The notes under the pieces: generated by a model
The model's database searches: none
The model's input: only the letters and a program-made list of their open reading frames with translations
What the model was told of the DNA's origin: nothing
In this document: piece after piece, positions 40,376 through 50,836 of the stretch
Layout of the letters: each line of letters starts with the position of its first letter
Numbering within the stretch: the first letter of the stretch is position 1
DNA from: Prorocentrum cordatum
Lineage: Eukaryota > Sar > Dinophyceae > Prorocentrales > Prorocentraceae
DNA: 64,000 nucleotides
Direction: 5' to 3'
NCBI GenBank assembly: GCA_963575745.1
Contig: CAUYUJ010001436.1
Coordinates: forward strand, 345,911-409,910
Program-made: the position numbers and the translations under genes

Positions 40376-40542
40376 CTCTCGATTGGTCGCTCAAAGAAAC
40401 AGGAGTGGTTTGGCGATGGCCACGCATTCATACGCGTACGCTTACACACAATCACCTTCTTCAGTAATCACCTTCTTCAGGTGCAGACAGCCGTCCGATG
40501 ACCTGGTCCGAACTTTGAGCGTTTGGGGGTCGGCGGGGCGGT

Positions 40543-40638
40543 TCAAGCCTTCATGTAGAGTAGCGACTTCGCCTGCTCGATCATGAACGCACCCAGGCCT
40601 TTGTGGCTGGTCTCGATATCGCGAAAGTACACAATCAC
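40543..40638 (-). CDS. terminal coding exon, unknown protein
   Basis: A 96-bp exon of 31 codons plus stop: VIVYFRDIETSHKGLGAFMI then EQAKSLLYMKA. It begins at an acceptor (CATCCTAGTACAG) in phase 0 and is the only frame that reads as ordinary protein. The peptide looks like the end of a globular domain. I cannot name the family. Upstream exons on this strand were not found; the next 110 bp are GC-rich and then C-run-rich. Confidence 0.5.
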   Translation of the reverse strand: MIVYFRDIETSHKGLGAFMIEQAKSLLYMKA

Positions 40639-40639
40639 C

Positions 40640-41079
40640 TGTACTAGGATGGGGCGGACAGGTGTCACTCTTAACCATGGCAGCGGCGGATCGGTGCGAG
40701 GAGGCGTTTTTCAGGGGCGATTGCCTTGGGAACATTCGGCGGCGCGTTTCGGACCTGGGGTCTCCCCTCCCCCCCTAACCCCCCCCCTCACGAACCCCCC
40801 CCTCCCTCCCCTCCCAGGGGGGGGTGGTCCAAACCCGCCCCCCCCCGGGAAAGGAAGAGGAGATTCTAACTCTCCCAATGTTTTCTCTTCCTGCTTCCCA
40901 GGGAAGGGGGGGGTCGACCCCTCCCCACCATATACTCTCTCCTCGGTGCTGGTTCTGGCGCCTGCGCTGGCGGCGGCCAGCAGCACCAACGGCAGCCGCA
41001 ACAACGATGACCAAAGAGAGCCCAAAAGCCGCCGCGGGAAAATACAAATTGCCACGTCGAGCCTTTGCTTCCCAAAAGC
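40640..41079. other. C-run-rich spacer
   Basis: Several C-runs of 6-9 bases (40768-40850) with GGGAAGGGGGGG on the same strand. No supported gene. Confidence 0.4.
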
Positions 41080-42092
41080 CACCGGAGGCCTTCAGGAAGT
41101 TCCCAGAGACGCCCAAGAGGCGCCCAGGAGCCCGCACTCATGCTCCTCAAACGCCCGTGGGAACCCTCTGACGAGACCCCAGGAGGCATCCATTGGAACT
41201 ACAACCCAAAACCAAGACACGGTGACGGGAAGACCCGAAAGCCACGCCACCGCCACCACCACAAACCACCACACCACCGCCATCACCACCGCCACCACCA
41301 CCACCACAACCACCACAACCCACCACCACCACAACCATCCCCCAACACCACAAACCACCGCACACCACCACCACCACAACCGCCACCACCACCACAACAA
41401 CCCACCACTACCCACCACAACCACCACCATAAACCACCACACCACCACCACCACCGCCACCACCACCACCGCCGTCACCACGACGCACCCACAACAACCT
41501 GCCACCACCACCAGCACCACCACCACCACAACCACCACCACAAACCATCACACCACAACCACCACCACGACCGCCACCACCACCACCACAACCCACCACC
41601 ACCACCACCACCACCACCACCTCCACAAACCACCCCACCCGCACCATTTCCACCACAACCACCACCACCACAACACAATACCACAACCACCACCAGCGCC
41701 ACCACCACCACCCCCACCACAAACCACTTCGCGGCACAACCACTACCACCACCACAAACACCACGACAAACCACCACACCACCAACGCCACCAATACCAC
41801 CACCACAACCCACCACCACAACTAGCACCACAAACCACTACAAACCACCACACCAGCACCAGCACCAGCACCAGCACCACCACCACCGCCACCACATCAA
41901 CCACCATAAAAACCACTACCACCACCAACAACCACCTCACCACCTCCACCACCACCTCCACCATCACCGCCACCACCACCACCACCACCACCACAACCCA
42001 CCACCACCATCACCTCAGAGAGGCCCCAGAGACGCCCAAAAGGCACCCAGGAGGCCTCAGAAATGCCCATCAGAAGGCCGGCGGAGGGGCTC
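41080..42092. repeat. (ACC)n tract inside a CCAAGA/GGCC array
   Basis: The flanks 41085-41190 (GAGACGCCCAAGAGGCGCCC, AGGAGCCC) and 42010-42092 (GAGAGGCCCCAGAGACGCCC, AAAAGGCACCCAGGAGGCC) belong to the array family. Between them lie about 770 bp of (ACC)/(CCACCA)n with CACAAC interruptions, G-free over long stretches on the plus strand. Frames give poly-His/Thr or poly-Val. Confidence 0.85.
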
Positions 42093-42220
42093 AAAGCCCG
42101 CACGAGCGACGATCAAAAACAGGTCTCACGCGAGATGGCACAACGACCTCACGCGGCAATTTCCGCGGGCCGCCACCGCGGCACGCTGCATTGGAGACGC
42201 CAGCGCCAACCCGAGGAGAG
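42093..42220. repeat. dispersed repeat shared with 43060-43180
   Basis: Shared blocks: ACGATCAAAAACAGGTCTCA, CGCGAGATGGCA, TCACGCGGC, GCGGGCCGCCA, CGCATTGGAGACG. At 43060 these read ACGCTCAAAACTGGGTCTTA, CGCGCGATGCCA, TTACGCGGC, GCGGGCCGCCA, TACATTGGAGACG. Confidence 0.65.
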
Positions 42221-42794
42221 GAGAGGGAAAGTGGAGGAAAAGGGGAGGAGCGAGGGAGGGGGGGGAGGGCCGGTTCCCCCCCCCCCCCCCTCCAAGCGAT
42301 CACAGAACGCGCTCTTTCTGAGGTAGAAACCCTGGTGCGAGGCGCGGTTTTTTCAATGCGGCGGGGCCCTGCCTCTCAAACTGCAGTGCCACCCCAAGAG
42401 CAATCCCTTGACACTCTCGCCATCTGCTCTTGCCGTCTACGCCAACACCTCCAGCTTAGAATATCAACGAAAAACTCGCGGCGAGCGCAACATTTTCCAG
42501 CGAGCTGACCACCACCCCGTGGAGTCACGAACCCTCAGCTGGGGCGACCACTGGCGAAATACCCTTGGGGCCACCTCGCACACCCTCGCAGGTCACCGTC
42601 CCGCTGGCCGCTCCGCTGGACTCCAAGAAAACAAACTACACACAAAGATATACAGTCGAGCTTGATTGGAGAGGACACGCGAGAGGACAAAAAACCCTTC
42701 CGAGGGCCGCATTGCCGTAGGAATGTAGAAGACATGCGTCACAAAGCACAGGACAGAAGGGTACCCTTGATTTGGCAGGGTCGACCTACGGATC
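42221..42794. other. no supported gene
   Basis: Moderate GC, with short frames on both strands. No motif or splice support. Confidence 0.3.
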
Positions 42795-42945
42795 AAACTC
42801 GACCGTAAGCTGTTGGAGGTCCACGCAGATCTCCTGGATCTGGGATGAACCCGTCTGGCGGCGCCTGCCTCGCGCGCTCCGCGCGCCAGGGAGGTGTGTC
42901 CAAAAACTCCGCATGGGCCCTCGGACGTTTATGTTCATGCAGTTC
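42795..42945. mobile_element. GC-palindrome element, diverged copy
   Basis: CTGTTGGAGGTCCACGCAGA, CTCCTGGATCTGGGA, then GCGCGCTCCGCGCGCC in the loop and AAACTCCGCATGGGCCCTCG, GACGTTTATGTTCATGCAG at the right end. Confidence 0.55.
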
Positions 42946-43451
42946 TTTTCGTCTACAGACATCTCACGGTAGCGCAGGGGGATTCGGCAGCGCTGCACCT
43001 CACCATCGACCAAGGACGGGCGCGCTCCATTCTCTTGCGCAACCGCGTTGCGGAGCCCGCGGCCGTGTGAACGACGCTCAAAACTGGGTCTTACGCGCGA
43101 TGCCATGGCGACTTACGCGGCGGCTTGCGCGGGCCGCCAACGCGTCGCGTCACGTTACATTGGAGACGAGGGCGCTTACGCGCGACCCTGCGGGAAGCTT
43201 ACGCGCGAACAGTCGAACCCGTTTCTCTTGCGCCGCCAACCTGTTTGGGCACTTGTCGGCCGCCGGTCCGAGCCCTCGAGGGGCTCAGGTGCTCGGTATT
43301 CCTGGGCGCATGTTCTTGAACACCCGGCAGGGACAATGAGACGCAAGGGGGGGTGGAGGAGGGCGGAGGGGGACGGAAGGACGAAGAACAGCAACTGCTT
43401 CGGTAAGTGGTGTGCCCAACGGCGCGGGAATCTGCGGCATCGACACTCCGA
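42946..43451. other. second copy of the 42093 repeat; otherwise no gene
   Basis: 43060-43180 is the repeat copy, and TTACGCGCGA words recur to 43215. A minus frame at 43345-43470 (SSIGTALVIGVSMPQIPAPL then GTPLTEAVAVLRPS) looks protein-like and might continue the exon at 43452-43730 after a frame change or short intron. Confidence 0.35.
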
Positions 43452-43730
43452 TCACGAGAGCAGTGCCGATCGAACTGTCCTCAGGGCTGCTGGCTGTAGT
43501 GCCACGATCTGGCAACCACGCAGCGGATAGGACGATGGTAGCACGATACCAGCCGCCTGCCTTATCGGCTCAGAGGGAAAGATAGGGATCTTTTCCTCCT
43601 GTGCGACCAGCGTCCTGGTCTCTTCCAGTACCTGAGCGATATCATCAGGCGACGCGGCGACGATACGCCGCTCGAAACCAGAGCACGCATGCCCAGAAGG
43701 CGCTGAAGCGGGCGCCCCCGCCGCGAGCTC
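43452..43730 (-). CDS. coding exon, unknown protein
   Basis: The frame reads HACSGFERRIVAASPDDIAQ, then VLEETRTLVAQEEKIPIFPS, EPIRQAAGIVLPSSYPLRGC and QIVALQPAALRTVRSALLS before a stop. The helix ASPDDIAQVLEETR and the Pro/Ile-rich step after it look like a folded domain. I do not recognise the family. Upstream the frame enters dispersed repeats and a CCT tract, so the 5' edge is probably near 43730. A different frame just downstream (see 42946-43451) also looks coding, which suggests a frameshift or a splice I could not place. Confidence 0.45.
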   Translation of the reverse strand, partial: ELAAGAPASAPSGHACSGFERRIVAASPDDIAQVLEETRTLVAQEEKIPIFPSEPIRQAAGIVLPSSYPLRGCQIVALQPAALRTVRSALLS

Positions 43731-43784
43731 TTGGCACCGGGAAGGCCCCCGGCGGGGCGCGCGCTCCCTCCTGGTACCGGTGGA

Positions 43785-44100
43785 GGCCCATGCCAAGAAA
43801 CACCCTGCTTGCCTCCAGGGTGCTTCTTGGCATGGGCCTCCACCGGTACCTCCTCTCTCCTCCTCCTCCTCCTCCTCCTCCTCCTCCTCCCTCCTCCTCT
43901 CCTCCTCCTCCTCCTCCTCCTCCTCCTCCCCCTGCCAAGAAACACCCTGCTTGCCTCCAGGGTGCACGGGGTTTCTCGGGCCTCGATGTGATTGCCGTGG
44001 GAAGCGTGGCGCTCCCACACCCAAATTCCACGGACGTCCTGGGGTCTCAGGGTTGGGTTTCCTGTGGAAGGGTCTCTCGTGGGCTGGCCTCCGCTGTATT
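43785..44100. repeat. inverted dispersed repeats around a (CCT)n tract
   Basis: GGAGGCCCATGCCAAGAAAC, ACCCTGCTTGCCTCCAGGGT, GCTTCTTGGCATGGGCCTCC forms a perfect-looking hairpin at 43788-43842. After (CCT)n (43855-43930) the sequence GCCAAGAAACACCCTGCTTG, CCTCCAGGGTG recurs and continues into the inverted copy of 38515-38695. Confidence 0.8.
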
Positions 44101-44640
44101 GCCGATGCACTCTTTCCTGGCGGCACGCGCCATGCGCCGACGGCGTCGAGGAACGACGGCCTGCAACGGCGCGAGCGGGAACTCCTTCTCTCGATGCGGG
44201 CGGTGCCCGGGGGGGGCGAGGGCGGGAAGCACGAGGGTGTGGCGCCCCTCCAGGGCCCAAACGTTGGCCGGCATCGACGCGCTTACGGTGAGGGCATTGT
44301 ATCAAGAATCCTTCGATAAGGAACCCAGGGTCTGGAAGCCGGTGGAACTCGAATCGCGGATTGGCCATGGATATCGTCACCGCCCTCATCTGCTAAGGAA
44401 TCCTCCACGGTCTGAAGTCTCCTGGGCACGTTCATTAATGAACGCCCCCACCGTGCCCGAAACGCCGACCGCGCCATCCCCAACTCGAGCCTGGCTCGAG
44501 GAGGAGATCGGCTGCAAGCTTGATGTGCTCCAGCATGGAAACGCCCGTCGAACCTATCCGCCACCGTGCCGCGAGGCGCGACGCGGAATTTTCTCCAGGC
44601 CCTCACGTGTCCGATGTTCTCTGGGCTCCCGGGTTGTAGT
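44101..44640. other. repeat copy at 44330-44470; otherwise no gene
   Basis: 44330-44470 is the partner of 25436-25570. Nothing else supported. Confidence 0.35.
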
Positions 44641-45255
44641 ATTCTGAGGGCTGGGCGTCCTCCTCGCCAGAGAGCGCCCAAGCGGGTCCAAGAGGCCTCC
44701 CAGAGAGCCCAATCGCGCTCCAAGGTGCCGAGGATACCCCCAAGACGGCCCAAGAGGCCCCAAAGAAGCCCCCAAAGAGCGCTCCAAGAGGACCCCCAAG
44801 AGGGCACAGAGAGACACGCATCCGTGGTTTTCCTTGTGTGCTTCGACATGTTTCGCGCTCTCGCGTGTTCGGGCCTCCGACGCTCCAGGATGGCCCAGAG
44901 GCTCCACAGACCGCCCCAAGGCGGCCCAGGAGGCACCCAAGAGGGCCCAGAGTCGGCGCGAGAGGGCCCCACAACGGCCCAAGAGGCCCAGGAGGGCCTC
45001 CAAATGGTCACGAACCGACAATTCGAGCCTTTCGCCCCAGGAGGCCCCCAGGAGGCCCCAGGAGGGCCCCATGAGAGCCCAAGAGGCCCCCACGAGGCCC
45101 AACGAGGCCCCCAAGAGGCCCCCATACGGCCCCCAATGAGCTTCAAAGTTGCCTCCAAGACGCCCCCGAGAAGCCTCTCACGGTATCCAAACGAACATCC
45201 AAGAGGCCCCAAACCCACAACCCCGGCACTGTGGCGGGATGGGCCGAACGCCACT
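44641..45255. repeat. CCAAGA/GGCC array, cluster D
   Basis: Steps such as CCAAGAGGCCTCCCAGAGAG, CCCCAAGACGGCCCAAGAGG. Core at 44815-44890 (TTTTCCTTGTGTGCTTCGAC, GTGTTCGGGCCTCCGACGCT). Tail GGCACTGTGGCGGGATGGGC then CGAACGCC at 45222-45250. Confidence 0.85.
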
Positions 45256-45414
45256 ATATATCCGCCGCCCCCTGCTTGCAGGGGTGCACGGCGTGCTGGA
45301 CGCTTCAGGTTTTGGTTTTGGTTCTTTTTCTAAAAGAACTCCCCAGTGGGCTTCGGCCCGTCCCGCCGGCCACCCGTAATTTTCCCAAAATCCGTCTGTC
45401 AATGCCTTTGTTGC
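45256..45414. repeat. conserved link between array clusters
   Basis: TATATCCGCCGCCCCCTGCT, TGCAGGGG (a short hairpin) is followed by GGTTTTGGTTTTGGTTCTTT, TTCTAAAAGAAC. The first part matches 21825-21860. The second resembles 47440-47475. Confidence 0.6.
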
Positions 45415-46072
45415 CCCAACTTGGCCCAAGATGGCCTCCAAGACGGCCAAGATGGCCCAAGATGGCCTCCAAGATGCCTCCCAGACGGCCAAGATGGCCT
45501 CCAAGACGGGTAAGATGGCTCCAAGATGCCTCCAAGACGGCCCAAGATGCCCTCCAAGACGGCCAAGATGGCCCCAAGATGCCTCCAAGATGGCCCAAGA
45601 GGCCTCCAAGACGTTCTCCAGGAGAGCCCGAAGAGGCCAAAATCATTGGCTTTCCTTAGGTTTTGAAGGTTTTTTGCGTTTTCTTCTTTTCGGCCTTCCG
45701 ACGGCCCAAGAGGCCCCCAAGATCGCCCAAGAGGCCTCCAAGAAGGCCCTATGACGGCCCAAGGGCCCCCCAAGACGGCCCCAAGAGCGCCCCAAGACGG
45801 CCCAAGAGGCCTCCAAGACGCCCAACATGGCCTCCAAGACGGCCCTGAAGCGCCCCAAGAGGGCCCCAAGACGGCCCAGAGAGGCCCCCAAGACGGCTCC
45901 AGACGGCGTCAGACGGACCAGGAACGCCCTAAGACGGCCAAAGAGACCCCCAGGAAGCCCCCAAAGGCCCCCAAGAGGCCCAAGGAGGCCCCCAAGATGC
46001 CTCCAAGAGGCCTCGAAGAGGCCCCCAAGAAGCCCCCAACAGACCCCAAGGGTGCCCCAAGAGACTCCTAAC
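45415..46072. repeat. CCAAGA/GGCC array, cluster E
   Basis: The most regular part (45425-45625) has steps like GATGGCCTCCAAGACGGCCA and AAGATGCCTCCAAGACGGCC. Core at 45640-45705: TCATTGGCTTTCCTTAGGTT, TTGAAGGTTTTTTGCG, TTTTCGGCCTTCCGACGGCC. The array then resumes. Confidence 0.9.
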
Positions 46073-46270
46073 AACCCTCATCCTCCTACTCTATTTCTTC
46101 CTCTTCCTCTTCCTGTTCATAATCATTCTCTCCCATGTGTTCCCCGAAAGCTTTCCAAACCGACTCGGGGAACTCATGGTCCGATAGCTTGGCCAAGCTC
46201 TAGTCCAACTTTCGGCCACATCGGCGTTTCCAAAAAGGCAGGGGGCGGCGGTGATTCGCCGTAGGCGTCT
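46073..46270. other. no gene seen
   Basis: Unique sequence, including the palindrome TAGCTTGGCCAAGCTCTA at 46186-46203. Confidence 0.3.

Positions 46271-46274
<4 letters not shown>

Positions 46275-46313
<39 letters not shown>
46275..46313. repeat. (TA)n microsatellite
   Basis: About 19 perfect TA units. Confidence 0.95.
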
Positions 46314-46314
<1 letters not shown>

Positions 46315-46570
46315 AATACGTATGGATCTACGAACATGCTGTTATTGTTCGCAGGCTCTGCAGCAAACATTTGGAGAACATCAATGCTGTAGTCGAACAC
46401 CCACTCGATTGCTCCCAGACCCCCTTTGGACAGGCGGGGGCTCCCACTCCGGGGCTCCCCCCCGCCGGGCGGGCAGTCCCGCATGCCCCCTCCCTCCCGG
46501 GGCTGCACGCCCCGCCCCCAGCCCAGCCGGGCCAGAACGCAGGCCCCGTCCGAGGTTGCCCCCTCCCCTC
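46314..46570. other. no gene seen
   Basis: Unique, GC-rich towards its right end. Confidence 0.3.
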
Positions 46571-47024
46571 CCCCCTGTCGCACCCACACACACACACACC
46601 GACACACACCGACACAGACACAGACACAGACACAGACACAGACACAGACACAGACACAGACACAGCCACAGACACAGACACAGCCACAGCCACAGCCACA
46701 GCCACAGCCACAGCCACAGCCACAGCCACAGCCACAGCCACAGACACACACACACACACACACGCATTCACGCGCACACGCACACACACGCACACACACA
46801 TTGACACACACACACACGCACACACTCACACACACTCAAGCGCACACACACATTCACACAGACACACACGCTTACACACACACACACACACACGCACGCA
46901 CACACATATTCACACACACGCGCACACACTCGCACACACATACACATTCACACACACGCGCGCACATAACACACATACTCACGCTAACACACATACTAAC
47001 ACACACATGCAGTAACACACAGTC

Positions 47025-47067
<43 letters not shown>

Positions 47068-47240
47068 AACACACCCACACACCCACACACGCACACACGC
47101 GCACACACACACACTAGCACACACTAGCACACACACAGCACACACAACACACAAACAAAACAAAGACACACACAGACACACACACACAGACACTCACAGA
47201 CATACACACAGACACACACACACACAGGCACTCTCCGATT
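46571..47240. repeat. (CA)n compound microsatellite, about 670 bp
   Basis: (ACACAG)n at 46600-46670, (CCACAG)n at 46670-46745, then (CA)n with ACACACGC, ACACATTC and CTAACACA variants to 47240. Almost no G+T pairs on the plus strand except GCGC interruptions. Confidence 0.95.
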
Positions 47241-47520
47241 ACCTTTGCGCGTAAGATTAGTCAGGACGGCGGTGCATGAGGTCGCTGGCTCTCAGTGGTG
47301 ATTCATAGACCGCCACCCTCCCCTGAGGCCCAAGAATAATTAATCGGAGGGCATCTGTGCGTACCCGCCACCGTGCCTTCGGGCACGGACTGGGCGTGTC
47401 CTCAGGTCCTTTGCCAATCCCTGGAGCCTCAGCCTTCGGTTTTGAAAAGTCTTTAGAAAGAACCTGGACCCCAAATCCGAAACCTCTTTCGGCTTCCCGC
47501 GTCCCCTGGGGCTCGCAGCA
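47241..47520. other. link sequence upstream of cluster F
   Basis: CCGCCACCGTGCCTTCGGGC at 47368 resembles the inverse of the array tail. TTCGGTTTTGAAAAGTCTTT, AGAAAGAACC at 47430-47465 resembles 45315-45345. Confidence 0.4.
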
Positions 47521-48065
47521 TCTTGTCGCATGATTTTCGTCGGACCCAAGATGGGCCTCCGGACGGGCCAAGAGGGCCCCCAGAGGCCCCCCAACGGTCC
47601 AAGATGGCCTCAAGACGTCCAAGGATCGCTCCAAGACGTCCAAGATGGCCGCAAGACGCCCCAAGAGGCCTCCAAGAAGCCGCCCAAGAGAGCCTCGACA
47701 ATTCCCAAATCATTGATTTTCCTTAGGCTTTTGACGGATGTTGGCCTTCTCGCCGTTTCTCCAAGACGGCCCAAGAGGCCCTCAAGACCACCCCAAGGCG
47801 GCCCAAGAGGCCCCCAACAGGGCCCCAAAACGGCCCAAGAGGGCCCCAAGAAAGCTCAATAGGCGCCCACGGCAGCCCAAGAGGGCCCCCAAACGGCCCC
47901 ACAAGAACCCAAGAGAGGAATCACGAACCGAAAATCCGAGCCTTGTGCCAACTGCCTCCACGAGGCCTCCGAGAGGCCTCCCGCGAGATCTCAACGAACG
48001 TCCAATGGGCTTCATACCAACCCAGGCACGGTGGCGGGATGGGCCGAAGGCGATTCGATATTCTT
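47521..48065. repeat. CCAAGA/GGCC array, cluster F
   Basis: Core at 47705-47765: TCATTGATTTTCCTTAGGCT, TTTGACGG, TTCTCCAAGACGGCCCAAGA. Tail GGCACGGTGGCGGGATGGGC, CGAAGGCG at 48015-48045. Same order as cluster D/E. Confidence 0.85.
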
Positions 48066-48187
48066 GCGGCGGACCCCCAACCCCCCGGGCGGAGTGGAGG
48101 AGACGGAACGGAGGAAGGACAGCGACCCACCCGCGGGCGGGTCGCCTGCGGGGCCCTTGAGGTGAGCGCGCGACACGTCTAAGATTT

Positions 48188-48321
48188 AGGTCGGGCCTGC
48201 CCCCCTAGGGGGGGATTCTGGGCGAACAGTGAAAGAAACGCAGAAATACGAAAACAATAGTCCCCAGACTAATTTTTTACTGTTTTTGAATACTCCCCCC
48301 GCAGAGGGACATGCCCGACTT
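48188..48321. mobile_element. AGTCGGGCC-ended MITE, copy 2
   Basis: Starts AGGTCGGGCCTGCCCCCCTA and ends CCGCAGAGGGACATGCCCGA, CTT. The inner core is AT-rich (CAATAGTCCCCAGACTAATT). Flanks TCTAAGAT and TATGAGAT could be a decayed 8-bp duplication. Confidence 0.7.
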
Positions 48322-48543
48322 CATATGAGATGCACCGCGCAGCACTGCTCCCGAGGAGGAGGCAGGCAGGCGGAGCGGCGTGCCCTGGCCCGACGGCGCG
48401 TGCCTGGCATGGAGAGCTCCGCGTGCGGGGGGGCGCTGTGCCCCTGCCCCCCCCCCCCCCCCCCCTGCGAGCATCGCTGAACCGATCCCCATCCCCAGCG
48501 GCGTGGCCTGGGCCCCGCTGGCCAATGTGCCCCCCTAGCTTCG
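48322..48543. other. no gene seen
   Basis: GC-rich spacer between two MITE copies, with a C-run at 48449-48464. Confidence 0.35.
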
Positions 48544-48708
48544 AGTCGGGCCTGTCCCCCTACAGGGGGATTTTGGACGAAAAATGAAAAAAAAAATACG
48601 AGGACAAAGTGCCAAACTGATAGAAAAAGAAAAACGCCCCAAAATAGTCCCCAGACTATTTTTTTGACTATTTTTGAAGATTCCCTCTGCAGAGGGACAG
48701 GCCCGACT
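48544..48708. mobile_element. AGTCGGGCC-ended MITE, copy 3
   Basis: Begins AGTCGGGCCTGTCCCCCTAC and ends CTGCAGAGGGACAGGCCCGA, CT: nearly perfect terminal inverted repeats of about 24 bp. It contains TAGTCCCCAGACTATTTTTT. CCCTAG flanks both sides at slightly different offsets. Confidence 0.8.
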
Positions 48709-49099
48709 TAACCCTAGATGGGGGTATAGGTCGTTCTCTTCGGGTTTCGACGGGTGTAACACCCCAACTGGGGTGGTGATTTGGTGGGGGCCTCGAAGGG
48801 GATGGAGACGGGGATGGGGATCGGTGAAACGATAACGACCTTGGCCCCTCAGAGCCGCGAAACTTTCTGGTAATTTGGCTACGCACGCGGCCGCCGACAT
48901 CGCGCAGCGGTGCGGTGCAGATTTTCGTTCGTGCCGGCACCTTCACGACGTACGTCACGATGCACGCCACCGCCACAGTTCGCACGACTGAAATCCGCCG
49001 ACCCCTTCGGGGTCACTGGGTGTGGAGACCTCCCCTCCTCTGCAGTCACCCCCCCCCGCCAGGCCCGAACTTGCGAACTTGGGGCGAAGATGCGTCCAG
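48709..49099. other. no supported gene
   Basis: Mixed sequence. A run of GGGGATGGAGACGGGGATGG, GGATCGG lies at 48798-48826. No gene. Confidence 0.3.
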
Positions 49100-49795
49100 G
49101 GGGGCCCCGGTTCATCCGATGAGTGTCGGGGCTCCCCGAGATGGGCCCAGACAGCCATAAAGAGGGCCTCCGGAGGCCGCCAGGACAACCCAGGAGGTCG
49201 CCTTCAAAATGTCCCAAGGGCCCCCGGTAGCGCACGAGTGGCCTCAGCAGACGCCACAAGAGAGAAGCATCAGACAAACAAAAGCTTCAAGCGTTCTTTG
49301 TCTTCGACGTTTGCAACGTCTGAAGATTTTCCGCCCAAGATAGCCTCCAGGGTGGTTCAGACAGCTCCAGCACATCTTCGAAGTGACCCAGGACGACCAA
49401 AGGCTGCCCGAAAAGAGCCTCAACAGTGCCCAAGACGGCTCAGGAGGACCTCTGCAAGGGTCACGGGGCTGCATCAGTGCCCAAGACAGATCCTGGAGTC
49501 CCAAGGGGGCCTAATAATAAGATGGGCACCGCAGGGCCCCGAGTCCACAAGACAACCCAAGAGTTCCCCAAGAGGACCCCAAGACACCCCCAAAAAGGGC
49601 CCCAGGCGAGCCTCCCGACAACCCATGAAGGCACACCCGAAAGCCACAGGACGCGCCTGAAGATTCCTTGCGCTAAAAGATCCAAGAGGCCCCCGCGGAG
49701 AGGCCCAAGAGAAGGCCTCTGATGACCCCAAGAGCCAGGCGAGCAACGGGGACACCCTTGACAACCCAAGAGGGCCCCAAGAGAGCCCCAACACG
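49100..49795. repeat. CCAAGA/GGCC array, cluster G
   Basis: Steps such as GGCCCAGACAGCC, AGGAGGTCGCC, CCCAAGACGGCTCAGGAGG. Core at 49270-49345 (AAAAGCTTCAAGCGTTCTTT, TCTGAAGATTTTCCGCCCAA). More diverged than D-F. Confidence 0.7.
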
Positions 49796-50605
49796 GGCCG
49801 GGAGGGACCTTGGAGTTTCCAGGGAAGGAGGACGGACAGGAGACCGCGAAGGCGACGGCGAACGTGGCAGCGGAGGAGGCGGTGGGGCTGCGTCAAACGA
49901 CCCGTGAGCCTGCAGCGCGGCAGCCGCCACGGCAGCGCTGGCGGAGGCCCTGCGCGGAGGGCCCCACACGGGCACGACGTCCCGTGCGTGCGGCGACGCG
50001 GGGCTGCGGCAGGGCACCGCCGCCGCTGCGCGCCCCCGCGGGGCGGACGCGTCGGGCGGACGATGCTCTGGCCGCGGCCATCGGCGGCCCCCGAGGCGGC
50101 GCCCCGGGCAGCCGCCCTCACGGCGCCAGGCCCCGTGGCGGCCGCCGCGGCGGGAGCGCTGTTCGCCGGGCGCCCCCGCCGGGGCACGGTCGCTTCCCGA
50201 CGGGCCAGGCTGTTCGACGGGTGCTCTGCGAGGTCCGCCGGCGCTGTGCCGCCGCAGCGGCAGCGCCTCGGGAGCCGCCCGGGCAGCGGGCGGGTGCCCC
50301 CGGCGGCCCCGGCGGGAAGCGGGGCGGACGCTCCGTGGACGCCCCGCGCGTGAGCCCTCCGGGATATTTGCTGTGGCCCGCGGCTCCAAGAGGTCCCGAC
50401 CCCCAGGGGGTACCTCTGCGCCCTGGAGCCGATGTTGAAGGTCCTGCGGCCCGGTGGCGAGCCCTGGAGGCCGAAACCGAAGAAGTGAAGAAGTTCGCCC
50501 AGATTGAAAACATACAGAGGAAACCTGGGACATTGAAAACATCAGCGAAATCGAGGAAGCTCGCCCAGATTGGAAACGTCTTTGTCGAGACAAAGGGAAA
50601 ACCAC
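49796..50605. other. GC-rich, no supported gene; short duplication
   Basis: Long frames on both strands are compositional. At 50490-50575 the block GCCCAGATTGAAAACATACA, then GAAAACATCAGCGAAATC, GCCCAGATTGGAAACGTC is an internal duplication. Confidence 0.35.
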
Positions 50606-50690
50606 ATAAGCATAAACTTTTGGCGCTCCGCGCGGATTTCTTGGGTTCGCGCTGAGCCCCCCTGGCGGGCGTTTTTTCTTCTTCGATTGG
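50606..50690. mobile_element. GC-palindrome element, left arm
   Basis: CATAAGCATAAACTTTTGGC, GCTCCGCGCGGATTTCTTGG, TTCGCGCTGAGCCCCCC: the same start as the copy at 31811. The right arm is absent. Confidence 0.65.
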
Positions 50691-50836
50691 CGTGGCGGGC
50701 GGCTGGTCGGCGAGCGCCTGCCGGAGCGCCCGAGACCGCCAGAGCTGATCAAGCTGGTGCGCGGCGGCTGTGGCCAAGGGGCCAGCCGCCGGGCCCCGCG
50801 CTCCGCAAGGAGAGCGCGAGGCTGGTTCTTCTTGCC

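Noticed and set aside
41092-42321. Poly-His/Thr and poly-Val frames
   Set aside because: Translation of the (ACC)n tract.
44554-46074. Trp/Gly/Leu-rich frames resembling membrane proteins (SWGHLGRLGG)
   Set aside because: Produced by the CCAAGA/GGCC array; the same peptides appear in every cluster without conserved length.
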